A DNA stretch of 6,311 bases, taken from NCBI GenBank assembly GCA_030824725.1, contig JAPJRE010000241.1, forward strand, positions 1 through 6,311. Direction: 5' to 3'. Each line of letters begins with the position of its first letter. The stretch's first letter is position 1. Of this stretch, positions 1 to 5,937 are shown one piece after another. The translations under genes and the position numbers were made by a program. Origin of the DNA: Sphingomonas sp. GTDB lineage: Bacteria > Pseudomonadota > Alphaproteobacteria > Sphingomonadales > Sphingomonadaceae. The notes beneath the pieces are model-generated. The model searched no databases. It was not told the DNA's origin and saw nothing but the letters and a program-made list of their open reading frames with translations.

Positions 1-14
1 GGGCTAATAAGAGA

Positions 15-386
15 TCACAGCTTCTCGACGAACGCCTGGTACTTGGCCTCGTTCATCAGGCCTTCCAGCTCGCTCTCGTCGCTCAGCGTCATCTTGAAGA
101 ACCAGCCTTCGCCTTCCGGATCCTCGTTCACCAGCGCGGGATTGTCGGCGAGGTCGCTGTTGCCCTCGACGACGGTGCCCGACACCGGCGCATACACGTC
201 CGACGCCGCCTTGACGCTCTCGACGACCGCGGCATCGTCGCCCTTGCTCAGTTCCTTGCCCTCGTCGGGCACTTCGACGAACACGATGTCGCCGAGCTGG
301 CTCTGCGCATATTCGGTGATGCCGACCGTCGCGACGTCGCCGTCGACTTCGATCCACTCATGGTCTTCGGTAAAATAACGGCTCAT
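15..386 (-). CDS. gcvH: Glycine cleavage system H protein (lipoyl carrier)
   Basis: GcvH is the mobile lipoyl carrier of the cytoplasmic glycine cleavage system. It takes the aminomethyl group from the P-protein, presents it to the T-protein, and is reoxidised by the L-protein. The product is 123 aa, close to the usual size for the family. The lipoyl-attachment motif ESVKAASD is intact, with the modified lysine at Lys59, and the N-terminal TEDHEWIEVDGD and later VNEDPEGEGWFF segments are typical. An in-frame extension upstream to base 590 is open but lies inside gcvT. The ATG at 386 is preferred because it has a good ribosome site, AAGGGAG, about 6 nt upstream and sits one base after the gcvT stop. 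That arrangement implies co-transcription and coupled translation with gcvT. The P-protein gene probably follows beyond base 1. The family call is certain. Confidence 0.97.
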   Translation of the reverse strand: MSRYFTEDHEWIEVDGDVATVGITEYAQSQLGDIVFVEVPDEGKELSKGDDAAVVESVKAASDVYAPVSGTVVEGNSDLADNPALVNEDPEGEGWFFKMTLSDESELEGLMNEAKYQAFVEKL

Positions 387-387
387 G

Positions 388-1548
388 TCACGCTCCCTTT
401 CGGACATAGCGGTGGGGGACGAAGGGCATAGCCACAACCTCCGCGGAATGCTGCTTGCCCCGCTGGACAAGCGTAATCTTGGTGCCGGCCGCTGCAAGGG
501 CCGAGGGCACATACGCCATCGCGATCGGCTTCTGGACGCTTGGGCCGAACCCGCCCGAGGTGACCTTGCCGACTTCCTGGCCGGACGCATCGACCACCGC
601 CGCGCCCTCGCGCACCGGCTGGCGGCCCTCGACGATCAGGCCCACGCGCTTCATGGCGCTGCCCTGCTCGCGCTCGGCGAGGATGCGCTCGGCACCGGCG
701 AAACCACCCTCTTCGCGGCGGCGCTTGGACAGCGCGAAGCCGAGATCGGCGGCGACCGGCGTGGTCTCCAGGTCGAGGTCATGGCCGTAGAGCGGCAGGC
801 CGGCCTCCAGGCGCAGCGAATCGCGCGCGCCCAGGCCAATCGGCTTGACTTCGGGCTGCGCGGTGAGCGCGTCGGCAAATGCTTCCGCCGCTTCGCCCGG
901 CAGCGAGATCTCGTAGCCGTCCTCGCCGGTATAGCCCGAGCGGCTGACCCAGAGCGGGTTGCCGTTCCACTCAAACGCGGCGGCGGTCATGAACACCAGC
1001 TTCTCGACGCCGGGCAGCACGCGGGCGAGCGCGGTGACCGCCTCGGGCCCCTGCAGCGCCAGCAGCGCCTGATCCTCGAGGTGGTTGATCGTTACTTCGT
1101 CGGGCAGGAACTCGCGGAACACGCCGAGATCGTCCCACTTGGTCGCGCCGTTGACGACCATGTAGATCGTGCCGCCGTCGATCTCGAAGGCATTGTCGGC
1201 GGGCAGGCGGGTCATCATCAGGTCGTCATGGATGCCGCCCTCTTCGCTGAGCAGCAGCGAATAGCGCATCCGGCCCTCGCCCAGGCCCTTCACGTCGCCC
1301 GGCAGCAGCTTTTCGAGGCCGGCGTCGAACTCCACGCCCGAGAAGAGCAGCTGGCCCATATGGCTAACGTCGAACAGCCCGGCATGTTCGCGCGTCCACA
1401 GATGCTCGGCCATGATGCCTTCATACTGGACCGGCATGGCATAGCCCGCGAACGGCACCATCCGGCCGCCGCGCGCGCGGTGCCAGGCGTCGAGCGGCAG
1501 CGTCTCGATCGGCAGGTCGGTGGCGGTATCTTCGGCGGCTTCGCTCAT
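388..1548 (-). CDS. gcvT: Glycine cleavage system T protein (aminomethyltransferase)
   Basis: GcvT transfers the methylene carbon from the aminomethyl-lipoyl arm of GcvH to tetrahydrofolate, releasing ammonia and leaving dihydrolipoyl-GcvH. The protein is 386 aa, slightly longer than typical because of an acidic N-terminal extension of roughly 15 residues. Visible family motifs are FDVSHMGQ (59-66), GGIHDDL (104-110, holding the conserved Asp pair of the folate site), RSGYTGEDGYEI (203-214), GLGARDSLRLEAGLPLYGHD (238-257) and the C-terminal domain stretch GKVTSGGFGPS (327-337). The ATG at 1548 is preceded by GGAGTG about 6 nt upstream. It is the first gene behind the tandem glycine riboswitch and is followed after one base by gcvH, so it should be induced by glycine. 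Related folate-binding GcvT-like proteins such as YgfZ are unlikely, given the gcvH neighbour and the complete motifs. Confidence 0.97.
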   Translation of the reverse strand: MSEAAEDTATDLPIETLPLDAWHRARGGRMVPFAGYAMPVQYEGIMAEHLWTREHAGLFDVSHMGQLLFSGVEFDAGLEKLLPGDVKGLGEGRMRYSLLLSEEGGIHDDLMMTRLPADNAFEIDGGTIYMVVNGATKWDDLGVFREFLPDEVTINHLEDQALLALQGPEAVTALARVLPGVEKLVFMTAAAFEWNGNPLWVSRSGYTGEDGYEISLPGEAAEAFADALTAQPEVKPIGLGARDSLRLEAGLPLYGHDLDLETTPVAADLGFALSKRRREEGGFAGAERILAEREQGSAMKRVGLIVEGRQPVREGAAVVDASGQEVGKVTSGGFGPSVQKPIAMAYVPSALAAAGTKITLVQRGKQHSAEVVAMPFVPHRYVRKGA

Positions 1549-1576
1549 GGGGCACTCCGGGCATCAGGGTTTCAAC

Positions 1577-1609
1577 GGCGCGCGTGGAGCCGAAGCCCTT
1601 CGCAACGCC
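1577..1609 (-). promoter_or_regulatory. GC-rich hairpin in the glycine-riboswitch expression platform
   Basis: Between aptamer II and gcvT the minus-strand RNA can form a stem of GGCGU(U)GCG (1609-1601) with CGCGCGCC (1584-1577), 8 bp with one bulged U. It encloses a smaller GGGC-UUCG-GCUC hairpin (1598-1587) with a stable UUCG loop. No U-run follows, so it is not a standard intrinsic terminator. A GGGGGC stretch just after aptamer II (near 1611-1617) could instead pair with GCCCC directly before the gcvT ATG, which would suggest control at translation initiation. The pairings are read by eye; the mechanism is inferred. Confidence 0.35.
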
Positions 1610-1615
1610 ATCGCC

Positions 1616-1796
1616 CCCTCTGTCACGGAACCTGAGAGCTTTCGCACGGGCTTGGGCCCGGCTTACCCCTTCGGTGGAGCCCGGCCTCGGCGGCCGTCTC
1701 GCTTTCCAGAGTGTCGTGGCCTGCGCGGTCCTCGGTGCCTGAGAGATTCCGGGGCGGTTGCTCCTTCGGCGATCCGGCGAACCGGATTCTCTCCCG
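1616..1796 (-). ncRNA. Tandem glycine riboswitch (two aptamers) upstream of gcvT
   Basis: The minus strand carries two consecutive copies of the glycine aptamer core. Aptamer I has GGGAGAGAA (from 1795), GCCGAAGGAGCAA (1770-1758) and CTCTCAGGCA (1745-1736). Aptamer II has the P1 strand CTCTGG (1711-1706), CACCGAAGGGGTAAG (1676-1662), CTCTCAGGTT (1638-1629) and the closing strand GTGACAGAG (1626-1618), whose CAGAG pairs with CUCUG of the P1 strand. These match the known consensus of this class in order and spacing. In characterised gcv operons, binding of glycine turns expression on, and the location about 70 nt upstream of gcvT fits that role. The outer limits are approximate. The 5' leader that can add a kink-turn (P0) pairing with the inter-aptamer linker was not resolved. 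Confidence 0.95.
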
Positions 1797-1805
1797 CGCA
1801 TGCCC

Positions 1806-1823
1806 ATGCCGGTTTCCCGGCAT
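1806..1823 (-). other. Perfect 7-bp leader hairpin with GAAA loop, 5' of aptamer I
   Basis: In the minus-strand transcript ATGCCGG-GAAA-CCGGCAT forms a perfect 7-bp stem closed by a GNRA-type tetraloop, about 10 nt before aptamer I. It is not part of the usual two-aptamer consensus. It may simply protect the 5' end of the leader or insulate aptamer folding. The stem is seen directly; any role is inferred. Confidence 0.4.
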
Positions 1824-1835
1824 CGACGTCCGCGA

Positions 1836-1864
1836 GCCTTGGCGGGACGGCTGGCGCGAGTCAA
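1836..1864 (-). promoter_or_regulatory. Weak candidate promoter for the gcvT-gcvH leader
   Basis: TTGACT on the minus strand (1864-1859) is a good -35 match. With a 17-nt spacer the -10 position reads CAAGGC, which is poor. If used, transcription would start near 1828, shortly before the leader hairpin and aptamer I. It lies in the only space available between the REPIN-like element and the riboswitch, so a promoter is expected somewhere here, but the exact site is uncertain. Confidence 0.2.
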
Positions 1865-1916
1865 TCGGGATTGAGGGTAAATCGCCCGAAGGGAGAAACG
1901 GAATGCCCGCTCCTCA

Positions 1917-2017
1917 AGCCGTCATCCCGGCGAAAGCCGGGATCCATTGGCGCTCCGTTTCAGAAAGCGCCGCGACGCACAGGCGAATGGATCCCGGCTT
2001 CCGCCGGGATGACGGCT
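1917..2017. repeat. REPIN-like element: two inverted REP-type hairpins
   Basis: Two 32-nt arms (1917-1948 and 1986-2017) are inverted copies that match at 31 of 32 positions. Each arm is itself a perfect 8-bp hairpin: ATCCCGGC-GAAA-GCCGGGAT (1924-1943) and ATCCCGGC-TTCC-GCCGGGAT (1991-2010). On the opposite strand the second loop reads GGAA. The spacer contains another short stem, GGCGCT (1949-1954) with AGCGCC (1966-1971). Two REP palindromes facing each other around a short spacer is the layout known as a REPIN, a non-autonomous repeat moved by RAYT transposases. The translated signature VIPAKAGIH...DPGFRRDD is familiar from spurious ORFs in many proteobacterial genomes. It begins 15 nt after the stop of the lipoprotein gene and may also end that transcript. 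Copy number and a cognate RAYT cannot be seen here. Confidence 0.8.
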
Positions 2018-2031
2018 GTTAGGAGCCCGTC

Positions 2032-2670
2032 TTACCGCGTCGCGTTGTACTTGAGCTGCTCGTCGGTCAGCTGGAAGCCCACCAGCGCCTCGAACGTCGC
2101 CGAGAGCACCGAGCGGCGGATATTGGGATCGCTCAGCGGATCGGTCGCCGCCGATTCCTCGCCTGCCTTGCGCTTGGCGGTCAGGCGGCGACGGACCTCG
2201 TCGGGGAGCGTCGCGGCGGCGTGCGAGACGCTGCTGGTCGCCGTCCCCACGGCGCTGGCGCGGAGCTGGCCCGCCTCGAAATGGAGCGTAACGTTGGCGA
2301 CACGCTTCGCCTCGACATTGGTCCCGCCGCGCACCACGGTGAGGAAATAGGGCAGCACCACGTCGCGTGCCGGACCGGCATCGCGGCGGCGGGCCAGGAC
2401 GTCGAACTTGACGTCGGTCACCACCTGCGCGCCGGCATCGTTGCAGGTCGACTGGATGTTGGTGATCGTCGCCACCACGTCGATCGCGCTCGCCTCGCGG
2501 CTGGTCGCCGGATCGAACAGCGTCACGTCGCCGGTGCCGGCCGGAATCGCCACCGTCGGGCAGGCGGTGCGCACCGCGCTGATGCCGCCTTCGGTGATTT
2601 CGCCGGTGCGGGCGCAACCGCCGGCGGCGAGCAGGATCAGGGCGGGAGCGGTGAACTTCGCGACAGACAA
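2032..2670 (-). CDS. Hypothetical probable lipoprotein (TTG start proposed)
   Basis: I do not recognise a named family. Started at TTG (2670-2668) the protein has 212 aa and opens MSVAKFTAPALILLAAGGC: one Lys, a hydrophobic core and a lipobox-like AAGGC with Cys19 as the probable lipidated residue. This suggests export and anchoring in a membrane facing the periplasm. The mature part is rich in alternating hydrophobic residues (about 60-145), consistent with beta structure. Cys37 and Cys76 could form a disulfide. A charged linker (about 156-180) leads to a conserved-looking tail with NIRRSVLSATFEALVGFQLT. The frame stays open to an ATG at 2799, but that start would overlap ispH and bury the signal peptide, so I reject it. 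An AAAGG lies about 12 nt before the TTG. A TTGCTT/TCCTAT pair (2772-2767 and 2748-2743, 18-nt spacer) is a weak candidate promoter in the divergent 122-bp gap to ispH. The gene is probably monocistronic, ending just before the REPIN-like element. Confidence 0.72.
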   Translation of the reverse strand: MSVAKFTAPALILLAAGGCARTGEITEGGISAVRTACPTVAIPAGTGDVTLFDPATSREASAIDVVATITNIQSTCNDAGAQVVTDVKFDVLARRRDAGPARDVVLPYFLTVVRGGTNVEAKRVANVTLHFEAGQLRASAVGTATSSVSHAAATLPDEVRRRLTAKRKAGEESAATDPLSDPNIRRSVLSATFEALVGFQLTDEQLKYNATR

Positions 2671-2792
2671 GGGAGGGCAACCTTTCGAACCGAACAGCCG
2701 CCCCCCATCTGCGACGAGACGGGGACCGGAACGGCGCGCACCATAGGAACCGCCTTCCGCCCGCGCAAGCAATCGCGTAGAGGCTCCACCCG

Positions 2793-3746
2793 ATGGCAAA
2801 CACCGAAAAGCGTCCCCTGGAGCTGCTGATCGCAGCGCCCCGCGGCTTCTGCGCCGGCGTCGACCGCGCGATCCGCATCGTCGAACTCGCGATCGAGAAA
2901 TATGGCGCGCCGGTCTATGTCCGGCACGAGATCGTCCACAACAAGTTCGTCGTCGAGAATCTGCGCGCCAAGGGCGCCGTGTTCGTCGAGACGCTGGACC
3001 ATGTGCCGGACGGCGTGCCGGTCGTCTTCTCCGCGCACGGCGTGCCCAAGGCGGTGCCGCACAAGGCCGAGCAACGCGGGCTTTCGTACCTCGACGCGAC
3101 CTGCCCGCTGGTCTCCAAGGTCCATCGCCAGGCCGAACGCCACGTCGCCGCCGGGCGCCACATCCTGTTCGTCGGGCATCAGGGCCACCCCGAGGTGATC
3201 GGCACCTTCGGCCAGGTCCCCGATGGCGCGATGACGCTGGTCGAGACCGAGGGCGATGCCGAATCGGTGGTGGTGCCCGATCCCGAGAATCTCGCCTTTC
3301 TCACCCAGACCACGCTCTCGGTGGACGATACCGCCGCGGTGCTCGGCATCCTCAAGCGCCGCTTCCCGACGATGCTGGCGCCGGGCGCGGACGACATCTG
3401 CTATGCCACCTCGAACCGCCAGGGCGCGGTGAAGGCGATCGCCGAGCAGGCCGAGCTGGTGCTGGTGATCGGCGCGCCCAATTCGTCCAACTCGCTGCGG
3501 CTGGTCGAGGTCGCCAAGCGCGGCGGCGCCCGTGCGGTGCTGATCCAGCGCGCCGCCGAGATCGACTTTGCCTGGTTCGACGGCGTGACCCATGTCGGCA
3601 TCAGTGCCGGCGCCTCGGCCCCCGAGATACTGGTCCGCGAAGTGGTCGAGCAGCTGGGCACCCGGTTCGAGGTGACCGAGCGCGAGGTGGAGACGGTGGA
3701 AGAGAACGTCGTGTTCAAGCTGCCGCGCGGGCTCGAGGCTGCGTAA
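2793..3746 (+). CDS. ispH: 4-hydroxy-3-methylbut-2-enyl diphosphate reductase (IspH/LytB)
   Basis: IspH is the final enzyme of the MEP pathway. It reductively dehydrates HMBPP to a mixture of IPP and DMAPP using a [4Fe-4S] cluster in the cytoplasm. The 317-aa product is of normal length. The three cluster cysteines are present: Cys20 in APRGFCAGV, Cys104 in DATCPLVSKVH and Cys203 in DDICYATSNRQ. The substrate-binding and catalytic residues also match: His49 (VRHEIVHN), His132 and Glu134 (GHQGHPEV), the TQTT motif at 171-174, Ser231 and Asn233 (PNSSNS), and Ser275 in SAGASAPE. The ATG at 2793 has GAGG about 9 nt upstream. It heads a plus-strand run, its TAA sharing one base with the thrB ATG. 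A long open frame on the opposite strand (2637-3593) is a GC-driven shadow. Confidence 0.98.
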   Translation: MANTEKRPLELLIAAPRGFCAGVDRAIRIVELAIEKYGAPVYVRHEIVHNKFVVENLRAKGAVFVETLDHVPDGVPVVFSAHGVPKAVPHKAEQRGLSYLDATCPLVSKVHRQAERHVAAGRHILFVGHQGHPEVIGTFGQVPDGAMTLVETEGDAESVVVPDPENLAFLTQTTLSVDDTAAVLGILKRRFPTMLAPGADDICYATSNRQGAVKAIAEQAELVLVIGAPNSSNSLRLVEVAKRGGARAVLIQRAAEIDFAWFDGVTHVGISAGASAPEILVREVVEQLGTRFEVTEREVETVEENVVFKLPRGLEAA

Positions 3747-4702
3747 TGGCCGTCTACACGCAGGTTTCGGCCGAGGCGCTCTCCGCGTTTCTCGAACGCT
3801 TCGACGTCGGTGAACTCGTCTCCGCCAAGGGCATCGCCGAAGGGGTGGAGAACAGCAACTATCTCGTCGACACGAGCAAGAGCCGTTTCATCCTCACCCT
3901 CTACGAGAAGCGCGTCGACCAGGGCGACCTGCCCTATTTCATGGCGCTGCTCGACCATTGCGCCGATCGCGGGCTGCCGGTGCCCCCGGCGGTGCCCGAT
4001 CGCGACGGCACGCTGATCCACACGCTGGAAGGCCGTCCGGCCTGCCTGATCCAGTTCCTGTCGGGCGTCTCGGTCTCGCACCCAACGCCTGCACAGGCGC
4101 GCGCGGCGGCAGAGGCGATGGGCCGGATGCACAAGGCGGTCGCCGACTTTCCGCAGGATCGCCCCAATTCGATGGGGGTGGATACCTGGCGCCCGCTGTT
4201 CGAACGCTGCGGCACCAGCCTCAACGACATCGCGCCGGGCCTGTACGACGAACTCGGCCAGGCGCTGGACCGGGTGACCAAGGCATGGCCGCGCGAGGGC
4301 TTCGACAGCTGCGCGATCCATGCCGATCTGTTCCCGGACAATGTCCTGATGCTCGGCAACCGGGTGACGGGGCTGATCGACTTCTACTTCGCCTCCACCG
4401 ATCTGCGGCTGTACGACCTCGCGGTGATGCACACCGCCTGGGCGTTCGATGCGACGGGCGAGCGGTTCGATCCGTACGTCTCCGAGGCGCTGCTTGCGGG
4501 CTACGAGACCAGCTACAAGCTCACCGAAAAGGAACGCGCGATCCTGCCGCTGCTGGCGACCGGCGCCTGCATCCGCTTCACCCTGTCGCGCGCCTGGGAC
4601 TGGCTCAACACGCCCGCCGACGCGCTGGTGACGCGCAAGGACCCGATGGCCTTCTGGCGGCGGTCGCACGTCTATGCCTCGGCACTGGCGGCGATCGCAT
4701 GA
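3746..4702 (+). CDS. thrB: Homoserine kinase, APH-fold type (ThrB)
   Basis: This enzyme phosphorylates L-homoserine with ATP, giving O-phosphohomoserine for threonine synthesis. It belongs to the aminoglycoside-phosphotransferase-fold homoserine kinases used by many alphaproteobacteria rather than the GHMP-kinase ThrB of enterics. The 318-aa length is typical. The N-terminal nucleotide-binding segment GVENSNYLV (33-41) is followed by FILTLYEKR. The catalytic loop HADLFPDN (192-199) holds the presumed catalytic Asp194 and metal-binding Asn199, and IDFYF (211-215) supplies the metal-binding Asp212. The ATG shares its first base with the ispH stop (TAATG), and GAGG lies about 7 nt upstream. Its TGA overlaps the rnhA ATG. 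Another APH-family kinase with a small-molecule substrate is the only real alternative, and the operon position plus motifs argue against it. Confidence 0.95.
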   Translation: MAVYTQVSAEALSAFLERFDVGELVSAKGIAEGVENSNYLVDTSKSRFILTLYEKRVDQGDLPYFMALLDHCADRGLPVPPAVPDRDGTLIHTLEGRPACLIQFLSGVSVSHPTPAQARAAAEAMGRMHKAVADFPQDRPNSMGVDTWRPLFERCGTSLNDIAPGLYDELGQALDRVTKAWPREGFDSCAIHADLFPDNVLMLGNRVTGLIDFYFASTDLRLYDLAVMHTAWAFDATGERFDPYVSEALLAGYETSYKLTEKERAILPLLATGACIRFTLSRAWDWLNTPADALVTRKDPMAFWRRSHVYASALAAIA

Positions 4703-5145
4703 CCGCCGAACTCCAGCATGTCGAGATCGCCACCGACGGCGCGTGCAAGGGCAATCCCGGCCCGGGCGGCTGGGGCGCGCTGCTGCGCATGGGCGAGGTC
4801 GAGAAGGAACTGTCCGGCGGCGAGGCACACACCACCAACAACCGCATGGAGCTGATGGCGGCGATCGAGGGGCTGAAGGCGCTCAAGCGCCCCTGCCGGG
4901 TGACGCTCTCCACCGACAGCCGCTACGTGATGGACGGCCTCACCAAGTGGATCCATGGCTGGATGAAGAACGGCTGGCGCACGGCCGACAAGAAGCCGGT
5001 CAAGAATGCCGATCTCTGGCAGGAGCTGCTGGCCGCCGCCAAGCCCCACCGGGTCGAGTGGAAATGGGTCAAGGGCCATGCCGGGCATCCGGACAATGAG
5101 CGGGCGGACAAGCTGGCGAGCGACGCGGCGGTCGCGGCGCGGTGA
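4699..5145 (+). CDS. rnhA: Ribonuclease HI
   Basis: RNase HI cuts the RNA strand of RNA-DNA hybrids, removing R-loops and primer RNA in the cytoplasm. The 148-aa protein has the complete acidic active site: Asp13 (ATDGACKGNPGPGG), Glu51 (TTNNRMELMAA), Asp73 (STDSRYV) and Asp137 (NERADKLA). His127 of VKGHAGHP is also present. The basic protrusion with WIHGWMKNGW (84-93) is like that of the classical E. coli enzyme. The ATG overlaps the thrB TGA by 4 nt (ATGA) and has no strong ribosome site of its own, so translation is probably coupled. An open frame continues upstream through thrB to 3958, but it is a shadow. The start at 4699 gives the standard family length. Confidence 0.98.
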   Translation: MTAELQHVEIATDGACKGNPGPGGWGALLRMGEVEKELSGGEAHTTNNRMELMAAIEGLKALKRPCRVTLSTDSRYVMDGLTKWIHGWMKNGWRTADKKPVKNADLWQELLAAAKPHRVEWKWVKGHAGHPDNERADKLASDAAVAAR

Positions 5146-5405
5146 AGCCGCGCTTCGTCGGCAGCATGGCATCGCGCGAGGGGCGTTTCGCGCTCGGCAC
5201 AGACATGGTGAGCGGACAACCCTATCTGAGCATTCCTGTCAGCGATCGCCTGGCAGACTATGAAGAATATTACCGGCTGACGGATTCAGAGCGGGTCGCG
5301 TTTGAGAGCGATATGGTCCTTGCAGCGGCCTTCGCTGCGAAGTGCCGTCGCCGAGAGATGGACGACCGCTTGATCCTCCCGCCGGGAGCGGATCGAGGAA
5401 ACTGA
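5142..5405 (+). CDS. Small conserved-looking hypothetical protein downstream of rnhA
   Basis: I cannot assign a function. The 87-aa ORF begins at a GTG that overlaps the rnhA TGA (GTGA, 4-nt overlap). An in-frame ATG at 5166 would give 79 aa. Neither start has a convincing ribosome site, so coupling from rnhA is likely. The protein has no signal peptide or membrane segment. It looks cytoplasmic and folded: FVGSMASREGRFALGTDMVSG is followed by LSIPVSDRLADYEEYYRLT, a short helical section rich in Ala, then a basic and acidic C-terminal tail with DDRLILPPG. Aromatic-rich YEEYYRL and the DDRLILPPG end look like conserved motifs. Its base composition is somewhat less GC-rich than that of the upstream genes. 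It probably belongs to the ispH-thrB-rnhA operon. Confidence 0.72.
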   Translation: MKPRFVGSMASREGRFALGTDMVSGQPYLSIPVSDRLADYEEYYRLTDSERVAFESDMVLAAAFAAKCRRREMDDRLILPPGADRGN

Positions 5406-5469
5406 TCAATCGGTTGGCGACACTTCAGTCTCCGCCCGACACGTCCCGACCAAAACCGAGGGGGTGCCC

Positions 5470-5937
5470 ATGCTCGCTTACACGGTCCTGCTGATCCTTG
5501 CTGCGCCTCTCCAGGCAGTGGCCGCCCCGCCCCAAGCCGCAGCGCCCGCCCCGGCGCAGGCCGAGCATGTCGCGATCCAGGCGTCGGACATCGATCGCAG
5601 CGCCGCCTTCTACCACGAGGCGTTCGGGCTGCGGCTCATCCCGACGCCGCTCAAGAACCGCCGCTGGCTCGATCTCGGCCATGGCATGGCGCTGCACATT
5701 CTCGACGGCCGCACCGCGCCCAAGCCGTCGAACCGCGACGAGCATCTCGCGCTCCATGTCGACGATCTCGCGACGGTGATGGCGTGGCTCGACGCGCACC
5801 ATCTCGCCTGGACCAACTTCACCGGCGAGCCGCGCAAGATGCAGCTCCGCTTCGATGGGGTGCGCCAGATCTATGTGCAGGATCCTGACGGCTACTGGCT
5901 GGAGGTGGGGGATAGCCGGGGCACGCCGGCAGGGTGA
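5470..5937 (+). CDS. Exported VOC/glyoxalase-fold metalloprotein
   Basis: The protein is a member of the vicinal oxygen chelate superfamily (glyoxalase I, dioxygenases, fosfomycin-resistance proteins), with substrate unknown. After a hydrophobic N-terminus (MLAYTVLLILAAPLQAVA, probable cleavage near AVA-A at 18-20) and a Pro/Ala linker comes one pair of beta-alpha-beta-beta-beta modules. Likely metal ligands by alignment to glyoxalase I motifs are His33 (AEHVAIQASD), His76 (MALHIL), His92 (EHLALHVDD) and Glu145 (DPDGYWLEVGD). The start at ATG 5470 (155 aa) is chosen over GTG 5464 because GAGGGGG then sits at a proper distance. The N-terminus has no Arg or Lys, which is slightly unusual for a signal peptide. 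A 64-bp gap from the preceding gene suggests it may have its own promoter, though none is clear. Confidence 0.85.
   Translation: MLAYTVLLILAAPLQAVAAPPQAAAPAPAQAEHVAIQASDIDRSAAFYHEAFGLRLIPTPLKNRRWLDLGHGMALHILDGRTAPKPSNRDEHLALHVDDLATVMAWLDAHHLAWTNFTGEPRKMQLRFDGVRQIYVQDPDGYWLEVGDSRGTPAG

Noticed and set aside
387..590. N-terminal extension of gcvH to base 590
   Set aside because: It overlaps the 3' end of gcvT; the ATG at 386 has a good ribosome site and gives the family length.
385..1635. Long open frame (416 codons) on the plus strand opposite gcvT
   Set aside because: It is antisense to a complete gcvT with intact motifs; the sequence is low-complexity Arg/Ala/Gly/His of the kind GC-rich genes produce in other frames.
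1711..2022. Small ORF ending in VIPAKAGIH...DPGFRRDD
   Set aside because: The peptide is a translation of the riboswitch and the REPIN-like repeat; this string recurs in databases as a spurious protein tail.
2011..2031. Hairpin at the end of the lipoprotein gene as an intrinsic terminator
   Set aside because: GACGG.CT can pair with AGcCCGTC, but one base bulges, it competes with the REPIN-like arm and no U-run follows.
2637..3593. Open frame of 318 codons on the minus strand opposite ispH
   Set aside because: Antisense to ispH; composition (Gly/Asp/Arg/His/Leu) is typical of a reverse-frame shadow.
3958..4698. Upstream in-frame extension of rnhA
   Set aside because: It lies in another frame of thrB and would add about 247 residues of low-complexity sequence; the ATG at 4699 gives the standard RNase HI.
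3401..4828. Open frame of 475 codons on the minus strand opposite ispH-thrB
   Set aside because: Arg/Pro-rich shadow spanning two convincingly identified genes, with no recognisable domain.
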